A stretch of DNA of 64,000 nucleotides, taken from positions 272,835 to 336,834 of the forward strand of contig JASGKO010000043.1 in NCBI GenBank assembly GCA_049840595.1. Direction: 5' to 3'. Every line of letters starts with the position of its first letter. The stretch's first letter is position 1. The stretch comes from JASGKO01 sp049840595. GTDB taxonomy: Bacteria > Verrucomicrobiota > Verrucomicrobiia > Chthoniobacterales > Chthoniobacteraceae. Below, piece after piece: positions 36,127 through 48,095 of the stretch. The notes beneath the pieces are model-generated. The model made no database searches. It saw nothing but the letters and a program-made list of their open reading frames with translations, and was not told the origin of the DNA. The translations under genes and the position numbers were made by a program.

Positions 36127-39100
36127 ATGACGAACCAATCCCTTGCTCGATTTTTGGCCCTTAGTCTTGGGCTCTCTCTCACGACGGCACTTCCCTCCCA
36201 AGCGGCAACTTATAGCTGGGATGCCAGCTTGACTCCGGCCACTGCCTCGGGCGGCACTGGAACTTGGGATCTGAGCACGGCCAACTGGTCCAATGGAACC
36301 ACCGATCAGGCTTGGACGGACACCACCGGCTCGTCGGATATTGCAAGCCTTGGCGGCACGGCGGGCACGGTCACGCTGGGCACCAGCCTGGGGGCGAATG
36401 GCTTGGTTTTCACGACGACGGGCTACACGATTGCAACGGGAGCGAATACGCTCACGCTCGGCTCTTCCGGGATTGATGCCAGTGCGCTTAGCTCTGGCAC
36501 TACCACCCTTACGGGGCTGATTGCGCTCGCGGCCTCGCAATCCTGGAACGTGGGTTCGGGGGCGGTCTTGACTTCCTCCGCCGTCATCAGTGGAACCGGC
36601 TATAGCATTACGAAGACCGGCTCCGGCACGCTCACGCTGAGTGGTGCGGATACGTTTACGGGTGGCGTCAATTTAAATGCGGGCACGCTCCTGCTGGGAA
36701 ATGCGGCGGGCGCGGGAACTGGCACGCTAACCCTCAATGGCGGAACTTTGGGAGCCACGGGTGCGCTTTCGATCGCAAACGCCGTGGTTGCCGCGACCGG
36801 CACGACGACCAATATTGCGGGTTCGAGCAGCGCGGCCACCTTGACGGTGACGGGGACTTTGTCCGGATCGGGAACGATTGTCGTGGGTAACGGTTCCGGT
36901 GGCTTGCAGTTGCAGACCACTGCGTTTCCGAGCAGCGGCTTTACCGGCACGATTCAAGTAGCGGAAGGTTCGACGACCACCACTGGGTTGTTGTTTGGTC
37001 CCGCAACGAGTGGCAATAATAACTCCGGCACCTATAATATGTCGCAAGGGACGCTGACCTTCTCGGGCACCGGCACGGCGGCGACGGTCGGTTGGAATGC
37101 GTCGGGTGGTGGTGGCACGAACAGCAATGGAACCATCATGCTGGGTGCTCTTTCCTCGGCTTCCGGGGTGGGGCAGCTCAACAATGGTTTTGGCGGCAAT
37201 AACAAGCGGGGCTCCTACATCATTGGATATCTGAACACGAGCACCACTTATGGTGGCATCCTGGTTCAAAATGCCTACGGTTCCTCCGCCGGCACGAATG
37301 GGACGACCAATCTTTCCAAGGTGGGTAGTGGGACTCTGACTCTGAGTGGAGCCGCGGCGAGCAATACCATGACCGGTGGCATTACGGTTCGTGAAGGCAC
37401 GCTCCAGATTGGCGACGGTAGCACCACGGCGGGCGGTTTTTCGACAGCCAGTAATGCGCTGACTTTCGTAGGCGCGGGCGGCACCTTCAATTATGTGAAG
37501 CTCTCTCGACGGGCAGCAGCCAGGGCATGGCGGCGCTCACCTCCAGCCAGGGTGCAAATACGGTGCAGTCCACCAATAACGGGGCGGGCAGCTCGAGCCT
37601 GACCTTCTCGAACGTGGTGGCTCGCACGGCGGGCTCGTCGGCGAACTTCGTAGTCTCCGGCGGTACCAACGGCAGCACGAACAAGATCGTCTTTACCCAG
37701 GTGGCCGGTGCCGCTCCTACGACGGGAGCCTTGCTGGATAAGGGCTACTACTTCAACGGGGCTGACTTTGCCGCTTACGATGCGAGTGGTTATGTGCGCG
37801 CCCTGGCTTACGGGACGGATACCAACTCCGCCGCAGTAGATACGATTACGGCGTCCAACAACGTCAAGCTCTCGACCACGCCAGGCAGCAATCAAAATAC
37901 CATCTCGCTGCTGACGCTAAATCTTTCCGGTAGCGGAACTTCCTGGGTTCAGAACGCCTCGCAAACATTGACGCTTTCCAGCGGGGGCCTGATCAAGTCC
38001 GGCGGTGGCACGGGTGGCGTCATTAGCGGCGGCACGGGCATGACCACGGGCGGTTCGACCGAGTTGGTGATTCGCACCGACACGTCGAGCGACGCGCTCG
38101 ATATCCAGACGCCGATTCTGAGCACCAGCACAGGCGGGCTGACCAAGGATGGCGCGGGCACGCTGACCCTTTCGGCGACCGGCAATGCTTACACGGGAGC
38201 CACGAATATCAATGAAGGTACCGTCAACCTCACCGGCACCATGACCGGCGGCGGTGCGCTGACGGTGAGCAACGCCACCTTCAACGTCTCGAATAACCTG
38301 ACGGCGGGTCTGATCACTGTCGGCAACCGGTCCGGTGTCTCGACGATGAACCTTACCAGCGGCACGGTGACGGCCAGCGGGGTGAATATTGCCAACAGCA
38401 GCACCGGCACCGATAGTGCGACGGGAACGGTGAATATCAGCGGTGGCACGCTGACCTCGACTGGAGACGTCGCGGTCGCGTTGGGCGGCACGCAGACTGG
38501 CAAGTTGGTGATGAATGGAGGGACCTTGAATGTCGGCACTACCGCCACCAAATGGATGGAAGTGGGTGATTACGACTATTCGAATGGCGAGGTGGACCTC
38601 AACAGTGGGACGCTGAACCTGAATACGAATACCGCGATCAAGTTCTCCGCCAACGGCAGTGCAGGGACCAGTGTCTTCAACCAAAACGGAGGCACGGTTA
38701 CGTTCTATAGCGGAAATGCGGCCACCGTGGGTGGAACCGGTGATCTGGATTTGCAAAAGGGCGGCACGTCGGCAACCAATAACACCTATAATTTGAACGG
38801 GGGAACCCTGATTGTCCCGCAGGTGGACTCCTCGCTGACCACCGGCTCCCGCACCTTCAACTTCAATGGCGGCACGTTGAAAGCGGCGAAGGCGAATACG
38901 ACCTTCTTCAATCTTGGGACCGGGACGACGCGGGCGAATGTGCGCAACGGCGGAGCGATCATCGACACCAATGGATTGGCGGTCACGATTTCCCAGGCGC
39001 TGCTGCATAGCAACGTAAGTGGTGACAATGCCACAGACGGCGGCTTGACCAAAAACGGCACGGGCACGCTGACTCTCACCGGCACCAGCACCTATACGGG

Positions 39101-39511
39101 CGGCACCACGGTGAATGCCGGTGGCCTGACGCTGACGGGAACCGCCAAGCTGGGCACCGGGAGCGTAGCCGTTACGGATGGGGCGACACTGACGCTGGGT
39201 TCAGGCGCGGAAACCTCGGTCAACTACGTGGACGATCTTCGAGCCTTGTGCTCTCAGGCTCGACGTCGGTGCTGAATCTCAACTTCGGGGCGACGGCTTA
39301 CGAAACGATTGCCGGGCTCTCCATCAACGGCATCGGGATTGCCTACGGCACTTATACTGCGGCGCAACTCGATTCGATCATCGGAACCAGCCAGGTCTCT
39401 GGCACGGGCAACCTCACCGTGGTTCCCGAGCCGGGCACGTGGGCGATGGTGCTGGGCGGTGCCGGATTACTCGGCGGCCTGCAACGCCGCCGCCGCAGCC
39501 GTCATAGCTAA
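36127..39511 (+). pseudogene. Autotransporter-repeat surface protein, paralogue of the previous gene, two frame breaks
   Basis: Signal peptide MTNQSLARFLALSLGLSLTT to SQA, then TYSWDASLTPATASGGTGTW, nearly the same start as the gene at 32799, so the two are tandem duplicates. Passenger repeats are visible (GADTFTGGVNLNAGTLLL, TSTYTGGTTVNAGGL). Frame one ends near 37500 (FNYVKL), frame two (37503-39236) starts STGSSQGMAALTSS and ends ETSVNYVDD, and frame three (39236-39511) gives SSSLVLSGSTSVLNLNFG and the PEP-CTERM VVPEPGTWAMVLGGAGLLGG, RRRRSRHS. Both breaks lie in or beside short CT runs (CTCTCTCG at 37501; GATCTTCG at 39234). The second coincides with the break of the neighbour paralogue. 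The corrected length is about 1,127 residues. Confidence 0.8.
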
Positions 39512-39803
39512 GACTGGAGTAAATATTTGAACCTTGCAAAAGGACTAGCTTCCAGCCAAGTTCTGCGAAGGGTTTTTGCCTTTGGGACGAATTTTTAGAG
39601 CAGGAAACCGTCTCGCTGGAGCGCAGATGGCGAGGTGATTCCCGCTCCGCCTGTGGAAGACCGACTTTTATGCTACCTCCCAGATCCGTGTGCATTCCCA
39701 TTGCGCAGCCCTGCGCAATCGTGCTGCCTGGAGATGGGGCGTGGCCTGGAATTGGGCTTGGTTATGGCTCCATCGATCGATGGGCCATGTTAACTTCCTG
39801 CTC

Positions 39804-42119
39804 ATGAACAGTCAGGACCAGTTTGTCAGCCCCGGCTTGGGGAGAATGGATGCCAGCATTTCCCCGGGTAGTTCCAGAGGGGGATTCCAAAAAGATTGGC
39901 TTTGGGGCCTGGCGCTCGTCTTCATGGTGGTGCTGGCGTATCTACCGGCGATGCGGGCCGGTTTCATATGGGATGATGACCAGCATCTCACGGAGAATCC
40001 GTGCATCGTCGGTCCCCTCGGCTTCAAGGGGATCTGGACGACGAGCGAAGCGACTTATTACCCGCTCACACTCACCAGCTTCTGGGTTCAGCACCAGCTC
40101 TGGGGGCTTAATCCGTGGCCGTACCATCTGGTGAACATCCTCGTACATGCGGCATGCACCCTTTTACTGTGGCGGGTGTTGCGGCATTTGCAGATCGTGG
40201 GGGCGTGGCTGGGGGCGGCGCTCTGGGCGATCCACCCGGTGCAGGTCGAGTCGGTGGCCTGGATTACCGAGTTGAAAAATACGCAGTCGTGCCTGTTCTA
40301 CCTGCTGGCGATGCTGTTTTTCTTCCACTGGCGCCAGCGCGAGCCAGCGGCGCGCCGGGTGAATGGGAGCTATCTCTGGGCGCTGCTGTGGGCGGCGCTC
40401 GCGATCTTGAGTAAAAGCTCCACGGTCATGTTGCCAGTAATGCTGGGGCTCGGTTGGTGGTGGCAGGATCGGCGCTGGTCGTGGCGCAATGTGGGATGGC
40501 TGGTGCCGTTTGTTTTCATTTCCCTTTCCGCCAGCGGCTGGACGATCTGGGAGCAGAAGTTCCACTCCGGGGCGCTCGGGCCGGAATGGTCGCAGAGCGG
40601 GCTGGACCGCATCGTCATCGCTGGCCGGGCTTTCTGGTTTTACCTGGGCAAGCTGGTCTGGCCCCATCCGTTGATTTTCATTTATCCACGGTGGGAGCTG
40701 GATGCCGGCAACCCGTTGGAATACCTGCCCGCGCTGGCCGCGATCTGGGCGGTGATTGCCTTGTGGAGTCGCCGCGATGGAAAGCTGCGCCCGCTCTTTT
40801 TCGCCGCGGCTTGCTACACGGTGTCGCTCTTTCCGGTGCTTGGGTTCTTTACGATCTATTTCTTCCGTTACTCGTTTGTCGGCGATCACTTTCAATACCT
40901 CGCCAGCATGGCACCCCTGGCACTCGTCGCGGCGGGAATTGTGCAGACCCGGGAGTGGACCAAGGGCAGCTGGCCCATTACGCCCATGCTGGCCGGAGCG
41001 GCTTTGATCATGGGGCTGGGCGTTCTTACCTGGCGCCAGGGTGCCATGTATTTCAATGCCGAGACGCTCTGGCGGACGACGATTGCCCGGGAACCGTCCT
41101 GCTGGCTGGCTTACGCTGATCTCGGCGTGATCCAGCAGGATAAAGGGGATTGGGATGGGGCGATGCCGCTTTATAAAAAAGCGCTGCAATTGAATCCGAA
41201 TTTCCAGGAGGCATTGAACGATGTCGGCCTCAATCTGGCCCATGCCGGTCACTTGGCGGAGGCGATCGAGCATTTCCAACAGGCGCTGCAAATCGACCCC
41301 CTCTTCCTGCAACCGCGGTTCAATATTGCCAATCTTCTCCTGCAGCAAGGGCAGACGGATGCGGCCATTGAGCAGTTTCAAAAGATCCTGGAAATTAAAC
41401 CGGAGGTGGCGGAAGCCCACGGTGAATTCGGTCTTGCGCTGCAAACCGAGGGTCGGTTCGACGAAGCGATCAGCCAACTGCAGCAAGCCATCGCGCTTAA
41501 GCCCGACTACACGGAGGCCCATGTGAACCTCGGGATGACCCTCCAACAGAAGGGACAAGTGGATGAAGCGGTTGTGCAATATCGCGAGGCCTTGCAGATC
41601 AATCCCAATCATCCAGGGGCCAACAATGATCTCGGGCTCGCCCTCCAGCAACAAGGGCATCTGGATGAGGCGATTGCCTTCCTGGAAAAAGCACTTCACC
41701 TAAAGCCCGATTATGCCGAGGCGGAAAATAATCTGGGAAATGCGCTGGCCCAAAAAAAGGATCTGGCCACGGCCGTGGCTCATTACCGCAAGGCCTTGCA
41801 GATCAACCCCAACCTGGTGGAGGCCTGCAATAACCTGGCCCACATCCTGGCCACGGCCCAGGATGCCCAACTGCGAAATGGAAGCGATGCGGTGGAATTG
41901 GCCAGTCGCGCCAATCAACTTACGAGCGAAGCCAATCCCATTGTGATGGCCACCCTGGCCGCTGCTTATGCCGAGCAGGGCCGCTTTCCCGAGGCGGTCG
42001 AGCTGGTGAAGAAAGCCATCAGGCTAGCGAATACCCAGGGAAACAGCGCCTTGGGCACCGCCTTGCAAAGGCACCTCGAACTTTACGAAGCCCAACATCC
42101 CATGCGGGAGAACCCATGA
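39804..42119 (+). CDS. Polytopic membrane protein with C-terminal TPR repeats, TMTC/PMT-like glycosyltransferase
   Basis: 771 residues from ATG 39804. An N-terminal helix is followed by GFIWDDDQHLTENP, the acidic D-D-D loop typical of PMT/TMTC-like GT-C glycosyltransferases; about ten transmembrane helices follow (to about residue 420). From about residue 430 to the end are roughly eight TPR units (e.g. AIEHFQQALQIDPLFLQPRF, ALQTEGRFDEAISQLQQAIA). Such proteins occur widely in Verrucomicrobia and Planctomycetes and may glycosylate exported proteins. A role in modifying the neighbouring surface-repeat proteins is an attractive guess only. The longer open frame upstream (from 39690) has no added domain. 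Confidence 0.78.
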   Translation: MNSQDQFVSPGLGRMDASISPGSSRGGFQKDWLWGLALVFMVVLAYLPAMRAGFIWDDDQHLTENPCIVGPLGFKGIWTTSEATYYPLTLTSFWVQHQLWGLNPWPYHLVNILVHAACTLLLWRVLRHLQIVGAWLGAALWAIHPVQVESVAWITELKNTQSCLFYLLAMLFFFHWRQREPAARRVNGSYLWALLWAALAILSKSSTVMLPVMLGLGWWWQDRRWSWRNVGWLVPFVFISLSASGWTIWEQKFHSGALGPEWSQSGLDRIVIAGRAFWFYLGKLVWPHPLIFIYPRWELDAGNPLEYLPALAAIWAVIALWSRRDGKLRPLFFAAACYTVSLFPVLGFFTIYFFRYSFVGDHFQYLASMAPLALVAAGIVQTREWTKGSWPITPMLAGAALIMGLGVLTWRQGAMYFNAETLWRTTIAREPSCWLAYADLGVIQQDKGDWDGAMPLYKKALQLNPNFQEALNDVGLNLAHAGHLAEAIEHFQQALQIDPLFLQPRFNIANLLLQQGQTDAAIEQFQKILEIKPEVAEAHGEFGLALQTEGRFDEAISQLQQAIALKPDYTEAHVNLGMTLQQKGQVDEAVVQYREALQINPNHPGANNDLGLALQQQGHLDEAIAFLEKALHLKPDYAEAENNLGNALAQKKDLATAVAHYRKALQINPNLVEACNNLAHILATAQDAQLRNGSDAVELASRANQLTSEANPIVMATLAAAYAEQGRFPEAVELVKKAIRLANTQGNSALGTALQRHLELYEAQHPMRENP

Positions 42120-42176
42120 CGTTCATCTGGCCCATAAAAAGTCCAGTGGACGTGTAAACAACCTTTCCACCACCAT

Positions 42177-45100
42177 ATGTCACCCCTCAAAACTCACCTG
42201 CTGGCCGCGCTCACTTCCCTGGTCGCGACCATGCAGCTGAGTCGCGCACCCGATTACTTTCAACTCGACCATCACCTACTCCTCCAGCCAGCCCTCGGGG
42301 GCGGCGGCGAGTGTTTCGAACTGGACGGGGGCGACCTTCGATGCGGGGAATGTCGGCGGCTCGGGGACGAATGCGGATGGGGGCGTCAATAACGGCTCGA
42401 CCAACGATTCGACGACCTACGTCGCGAATAACCAACCGGTGCAGGGCCAGACCTTCACCACCGGCAGCAATACCTATGGCTACGATTGCACCAGCATCAC
42501 GGTGCGGATGACCGGCTATACGAGCAACACGGCCAGCTCCGCCAATTACACGGCGTGGAATATGAATTTCACCAACGGGCCGATTGGGCTGACGGTGGGA
42601 AAGATCAGCGCAACGACCACTTTCACCACGGTCTCGACCCAGCTTTTCACCGCCGGGGGGACGGGCAATCCCGGCTCGGGCAGCAGTGCGAATGGGACGG
42701 GGACGTATCTCACCTTCAACCTGCCCTACACGGTGCACCTGGATCCGAATACGACCTATGGCTTCGATTTTTTCATCGGCAATGGGGGTTCGAATTACTT
42801 CGAGTGGCTGGGCACGAGTGCGACTCCCTACACCGGCGGCACGGCTTATACGCGGAGCGGCAGCACGATCACCACGCAGACGGGCGATCGGGTGTTTATG
42901 GCGAACCTGACGGCTTCGACGGCGACTTATGCGCCGTTTTCGCATCCGGGCGCATTGCATACGGCGACGGATCTCGCCCGCATGAAGGCGAAGGTGACCG
43001 CCGGTACGGCACCGTGGAGCACCGATTACACGACGCTCACCGGCAGCCCCTTTGCGCAGACCTCCTGGAGCCCGGCGGCGGTGGCGACGATCATCCGCGG
43101 CGGCACGGGCAGCCAGAACTACACCCGCTCGCAGGAGGATGGGCAGGCGATCTACGAGCTGGCGCTCCGCTGGCAGGTTACGGGGACTACGGCCTATGCG
43201 GATCAGGCGGTCAAGATCGCCAACGCCTGGGCGACCACGCTTACGGGGGTCGGCGGTGATTCCAACTATGCGCTCGCTACCGGCATTTGCGGCTATCTTT
43301 TTGCCATCGGCGGGGATGTGCTCAGCAATTACTCGGGCTGGGCCGCAAGCGACAAGCAGGCTTACAAGGACATGATGATGCGGGTCTTCTACGGGGCGAA
43401 TCTCGATTTCCTCTGGCGGCACAACGACACCTTCTGGCGCCTCGGCGGCAACACGCACTACCGGCTCAACTGGGATGCGGACAACATGGCCTCGATGGCG
43501 GCGATCGGCATCCTGTGCGATAACAAGGCGGTCTATCAGCAGGCGGTGGATTTTTTCAAATACGGCCCGGGCAACGGCCAGGTGCAGCGGGCGGCGTGGT
43601 ATGTCCATCCCGATGGCACCGCGCAGACCGAGGAGAGCGGGCGCGACCAGGGGCATAACCTGGGCGGCTGGTATTCGATGGCGCTCATGTGCCAACTCGC
43701 CTGGAACCAGGGTGACGATCTGTTTGCCTACGATAATTACCGGGTGCTGCGGGCCTTTGAGGACAATGCAAAATACAACCTCGGGAACGACGTCAACTGG
43801 GTCTATCACCGCAATACAGACCTGGCCTATACGGAAACGCTTTCCGGGACGACCCGCGGTCTCAGCCAGTATTACTCCTACGAGCTGGTCTATAACCATT
43901 ATGCCAACGTGGTGGGCATCGCCGCGCCGTATAGCAAGCTGGCGATGACGGCGGTCCGCCCCGAACCCCGACCGAACCCCAGCATTCACCCTTCGCAGGT
44001 GGACTGGCTGGGACTGGGCAGCCTCACCTTTGCGATGGATGATACATCCACCAGCGTGGCCCCCAGTGGGCTTGTGGGTCAGTGGAGCAAAAATCAGGTG
44101 ATTCTCACCTGGTGGGGCTCAGCGACGGCGACCAGTTACAACATCAAGCGCGCCACGTCGTCCAGCGGGCCTTACACCACGATTGGCTCGGTCACCGGTC
44201 CGGACCTGAATTACACCGACACGAACGTCACCAACGGCACGGCTTACTACTACATCGTCAGCGCGGTGACGCCGAGCGGCAATCTCGACAGTGCGGCGCT
44301 GCTGGTGAACCAGGCGCTGGTCACCTCCTATGCTTTCGAGGGGAATACGAATGACGGCACCGGCACCCGCAATGCCACGGCGATGGGTGGCACGTCAGCC
44401 CCGGGGTATGCCACCGGGCATGGCAGCGGACAGGCCATTTCGTTAAACGGCAGCGACCAGTATGTGAAGCTGCCTGCCGGGAGTGGGAACTATCGCGACA
44501 TCACGATTTCGGCCTGGGTTTACTGGAACGGCGGCAGTGCCTGGCAGCGGGTCTTCGATTTCGGCACCGAGATCGAGAAATACATGATGATGACGGTGAA
44601 GAACAGCTCGGGGGTACTGGAATTTCAGATGACCACCTCGCGCGCCTATGACGGCACACTCACGCTCTCCGGCCCGGCCATTTCCTCGGGGGTCTGGACC
44701 CATGTCGCGGTCACCCTCAATGGCGACACGGCGACGATGTATGTGAATGGCGTGCCGGTTGCCGCGGCCACCGCGCCGTCGGTGGACCCGGTATTCGGCC
44801 AGCCGTTCTGCTATCTGGGCAAGAGCATGTGGAACTCCGATCCGCTGTATAGCGGGCGGATCGACGATTTCCGCATCTACAATTACTCGCTCACCGGCGC
44901 GGCCGTTTACAACCTCTGGGCGGGCAGCACGAACCATCCTCCGACCTTTTCCAGCAATCCGCTCAACCTGCCCTCGGCCACCCAGAGCACGAATTACAGC
45001 ACGCTTTCACAAACCCTCGCAAGCAAGGCCACCGATGTGGATGGCGGGACGCTGACGTACACCAAGGTCACCGGCCCGACCTGGCTGACAGTGGCGAGCA

Positions 45101-47533
45101 ACGGGGCCCTTTCCGGCACGCCCGCGAATAGCGACGTGGGGATGAATACCTTCGTCGTGCGGGTCACTGATTCCTCGGGGGCGACGGATGATGCGACGAT
45201 GTACATCAACGTGATCAATATCAACGACCCGCCGTATTGGACCACCACTCCGATCACCGGGAATGTGGTCACGCAAAATCAGACCTACTCGGGGATGACG
45301 CTCTCGGGCGATGCCACTGATCCCGACCTGCCTTACGGCGACAGCATTACGTATAGCAAAGCCAGCGGGCCCTCGTGGCTCACGGTGGGCTCGGATGGCA
45401 CGCTCTCCGGCACGCCCAGTGCGTCGGATGTGGGGGCGAATACTTTTACGGTGCGGGTGACCGATGCGGCGGGGCTGTTTGCGGATGCGACGTTGAACAT
45501 CACGGTGCTGCCCTACATGTTGCGTTCGCAATATGCTTTTGAGGGAAATCTCACCGACAGCATCGGCAACTTCTCCGGCACGGCGACCGGCACCCCGACC
45601 TATGCCTCGGGGCGGATTGGCCAGGCAGTGAGTCTGGATGGGATGACCGACGTATGTGAGCCTGCCGACGGGGGCGGCGAGTTATCAGGACATCACGATT
45701 GCCGGTTTCGTGTATTGGAATGGCGGCAGCGCCTGGCAGCGGATTTTTGACTTCGGCAACGACACGTCGAACTACCTGTTCCTCACGCCCTACTCCGGCA
45801 CCGGGATTCAATTTTCCATCAACGAAGCGGGCGTTACCCAACAGCTCACCACGACCTCCGCGTTGCCCTCCGGCCAGTCGGTACATGTTGCGGTGACGAT
45901 CAGCGGCAGCACCGGTACGCTCTACGTCAACGGGGTGGCGGTGGCGACCAATACCAGCATGACGTTCAATCCGAGCGATATTGCTTCGACGCTGAACTAT
46001 CTCGGCAAGTCACAATACTCAGCCGATCCGCTCTTTAGCGGGATGATTGATGACTTCCGCATCTACAACTATGCGCTGACCGCCGCGCAGGTGGCGACGA
46101 TTGCCAGCCCGACGCCGATTGCGCCGACGGGTCTCACCGGCACTGGGAAATATACGCAGAACATTTTGACCTGGAATGCGGCGCAGGCGGCGACGACCTA
46201 CACCGTGAAGCGGAGCCTCACCAGTGGCGGCCCATATACCAATCTGGCGACCGGCCTCACGACGACCACTTATACGGATACCGGTCTTACCAACGGGGTG
46301 ACGTATTATTACGTCGTTAGCGCCACCAATGCGAATGGAGAGAGCCCCAACTCCACGGAGACGGCAGCCACGCCGTCGGATCTGTTGCTTTACCTGAAAT
46401 TCGACGAGACCAGTGGCAGCACCGCTTACGACTCCGGCAGCAACGGTTTCAACGGGACGACGGTCAACAGCCCCACTTGGGTGACGGGTAAGTTCAGCAA
46501 TGCGCTGAGCTTTGCCAGCGCCTCTTCGCAATATCTCACGCTGCCCTCGGGGATCGTCAGCAGCCTCACCACCTGCACCTTCAGCGCCTGGGTGAATCTC
46601 ACCACCGAGAGCACCTGGTGCCGGGTCTTCGATTTCGGCACGGGCACCAGCACGAACATGTTCCTCACCGGGCAGAACGCCTCGGGCAAGGTGCGCTTTG
46701 CGATTATCGCTTCAGGGACGGCGGAGCAGGATATTGACGGCACTGCGGCGATCCCAACTGGTGGCTGGCACCATGTCGCGGTGACGCTGAATGGAGCCAC
46801 CGGCACCCTTTACGTGGACGGCGTCCAAGTAGGCCAGAAGACAAATATGACGCTCAATCCCTCCAGCCTTGGGACGACTACGCAGAACTATCTCGGCAAA
46901 TCGCAATGGTCCGCCGATCCTTATTTGAATGGAATGGTGGACGATTTCCGGATCTACAGCCGGGCGTTGAGTACCCGGGAAATTGGCGTGGTGGCCGCCG
47001 GCTTCCCGACTGCTCCCACGAATGTGGTCGCGACGCCGGGTCCGCTCCAGATCGGTCTGACCTGGAATACCGTGGCCAATGCTTCGAGCTACGCCGTGCA
47101 GTATGCCACCACCAGCGGCGGCCCTTACACGACCCTCGCCACCGGCCTCACGTCCCCGGCCTATACGCACACCGGTCTCACTTTCGGCACGACCTACTAT
47201 TATGTGGTGACCGCTTCGGGACTGGCCGGAACCAGCACGACTTCCACCGAGGTAAGCGCCACGCCAGCCTCGCCGCTGGTCACCGATACGGAAAAGAATG
47301 CCATCACCACCGTCTTTGGAGTGGATGATGGGGGGAGCCCGATTGCCACGGTGACGGTGCCCAACTCGGTGGTGGGGCACACGTATCAACTCTTCACCAC
47401 CACCAGCCTGGCGAGCGGCACGTGGACGACCGTCGGCAGCGCCCAGTCGGGCACCGGCTCGGCACTCACCTTCATCGCCGATGTGGATACCACCGTGCCC
47501 ACGGCTTACTTCAAGATCGTGATTCAGCGCTAG
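42177..47533 (+). pseudogene. Large secreted modular polysaccharide lyase (alginate-lyase type, three LamG domains), two frame breaks
   Basis: Signal peptide MSPLKTHLLAALTSLVATMQ. After one extra C in CCC at 42249-42251 the frame shifts; with it removed the sequence runs LSRAPITFNSTITYSSSQPS and on. Domains by position: alginate-lyase catalytic domain 42920-44040 (HPGALHTATDLARMK, RLGGNTHYRLNWDADNMASM, EESGRDQGHNLGGWYSMAL), FN3 44060-44310, LamG 44320-44930, two Ig/cadherin-like domains 44935-45510, LamG 45520-46110, FN3, LamG 46385-47000, FN3 to 47275. A second break is one extra G at 45652 (expected DYVSLPTGAASYQDI). The corrected size is about 1,785 residues. The LamG and FN3 parts suggest binding to an insoluble glycan. 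No PEP-CTERM is seen. Confidence 0.8.
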
Positions 47534-47543
47534 AAGCAAAATT

Positions 47544-47570
47544 TTCACCTCGAAGACACGAAGGAGAGGC
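47544..47570. repeat. Dispersed intergenic repeat after the modular lyase
   Basis: TTCACCTCGAAGACACGAAG followed by GAGAGG, a copy of the phrase at 18032 and 21890. Confidence 0.45.
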
Positions 47571-47639
47571 CATCGAAATCCGCGAAACAGGCGAAAGAGA
47601 TTTGGAGGCGGCGCTCGAACTGCATCGCCTGCATTCCGC

Positions 47640-48095
47640 TCAGGATGACGGCGAATTGGAAGCGAAGCTTTCAGGCTTCTCATGCCAATAGACCATTCCA
47701 GTCATGGCTAGTAGCAGGAGATCGCGGGCCAGGGCGATCCATGTGCCACTCATCGTTGGGGCCGCTGATCCGAAGCAGCCGCAATCCACGGGCAGGCCGC
47801 GCAGCGCTGCGATGGCGAGCACGGCGAGGAAGAGAAGATTGAGCATGAGCAGTGAGAAGGCGGCCCGGCGTCGCCACCAACCGCCCAGCAACAGCGCGGC
47901 GCAGAAGATTTCCAGCCATGGCAGCCCGTTCACGATCATCGCCGCGATGCTTGGGGAGAATAAACGGAAGCCCTCCAGGCTGTCGGCAAAAGCTTGTGGA
48001 TGCCGCACTTTCACGAGGCCCGCATCGAGGAAGACAAGCCCCAGCGCCAGCCGCAAAGTCGCTTGAACCCAGGGATGCCGGAACAGCCGGTTCAC
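47640..48095 (-). CDS. MauE/DoxX-family redox-associated membrane protein
   Basis: 151 residues with four helices. It starts VNRLFRHPWVQATLRLALGL (GTG at 48095) and contains FLDAGLVKVRHPQAFADSL, LPWLEIFCAALLLGGWWRRR and the Cys motif GLPVDCGCFGSAAP, the hallmark of MauE-like proteins that pair with thiol-redox partners. The GTG overlaps the stop of the rhodanese gene (GTGA). A longer open frame upstream in this phase lies inside that gene. The pairing suggests membrane thiol or sulfur handling. Confidence 0.8.
   Translation of the reverse strand: MNRLFRHPWVQATLRLALGLVFLDAGLVKVRHPQAFADSLEGFRLFSPSIAAMIVNGLPWLEIFCAALLLGGWWRRRAAFSLLMLNLLFLAVLAIAALRGLPVDCGCFGSAAPTMSGTWIALARDLLLLAMTGMVYWHEKPESFASNSPSS

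Noticed and set aside
24899..39511. Dense short repeats suggesting CRISPR or tandem satellites
   Set aside because: Repeats are degenerate, in codon register and without constant spacer length; they encode the passenger repeats of surface proteins. No cas genes are present.
42140..42160. GGACGTGTAAAC before the modular lyase as another LacI operator
   Set aside because: Only the right half (CGTGTAA) fits; the left half has no TTA, and it lies too near the start codon.
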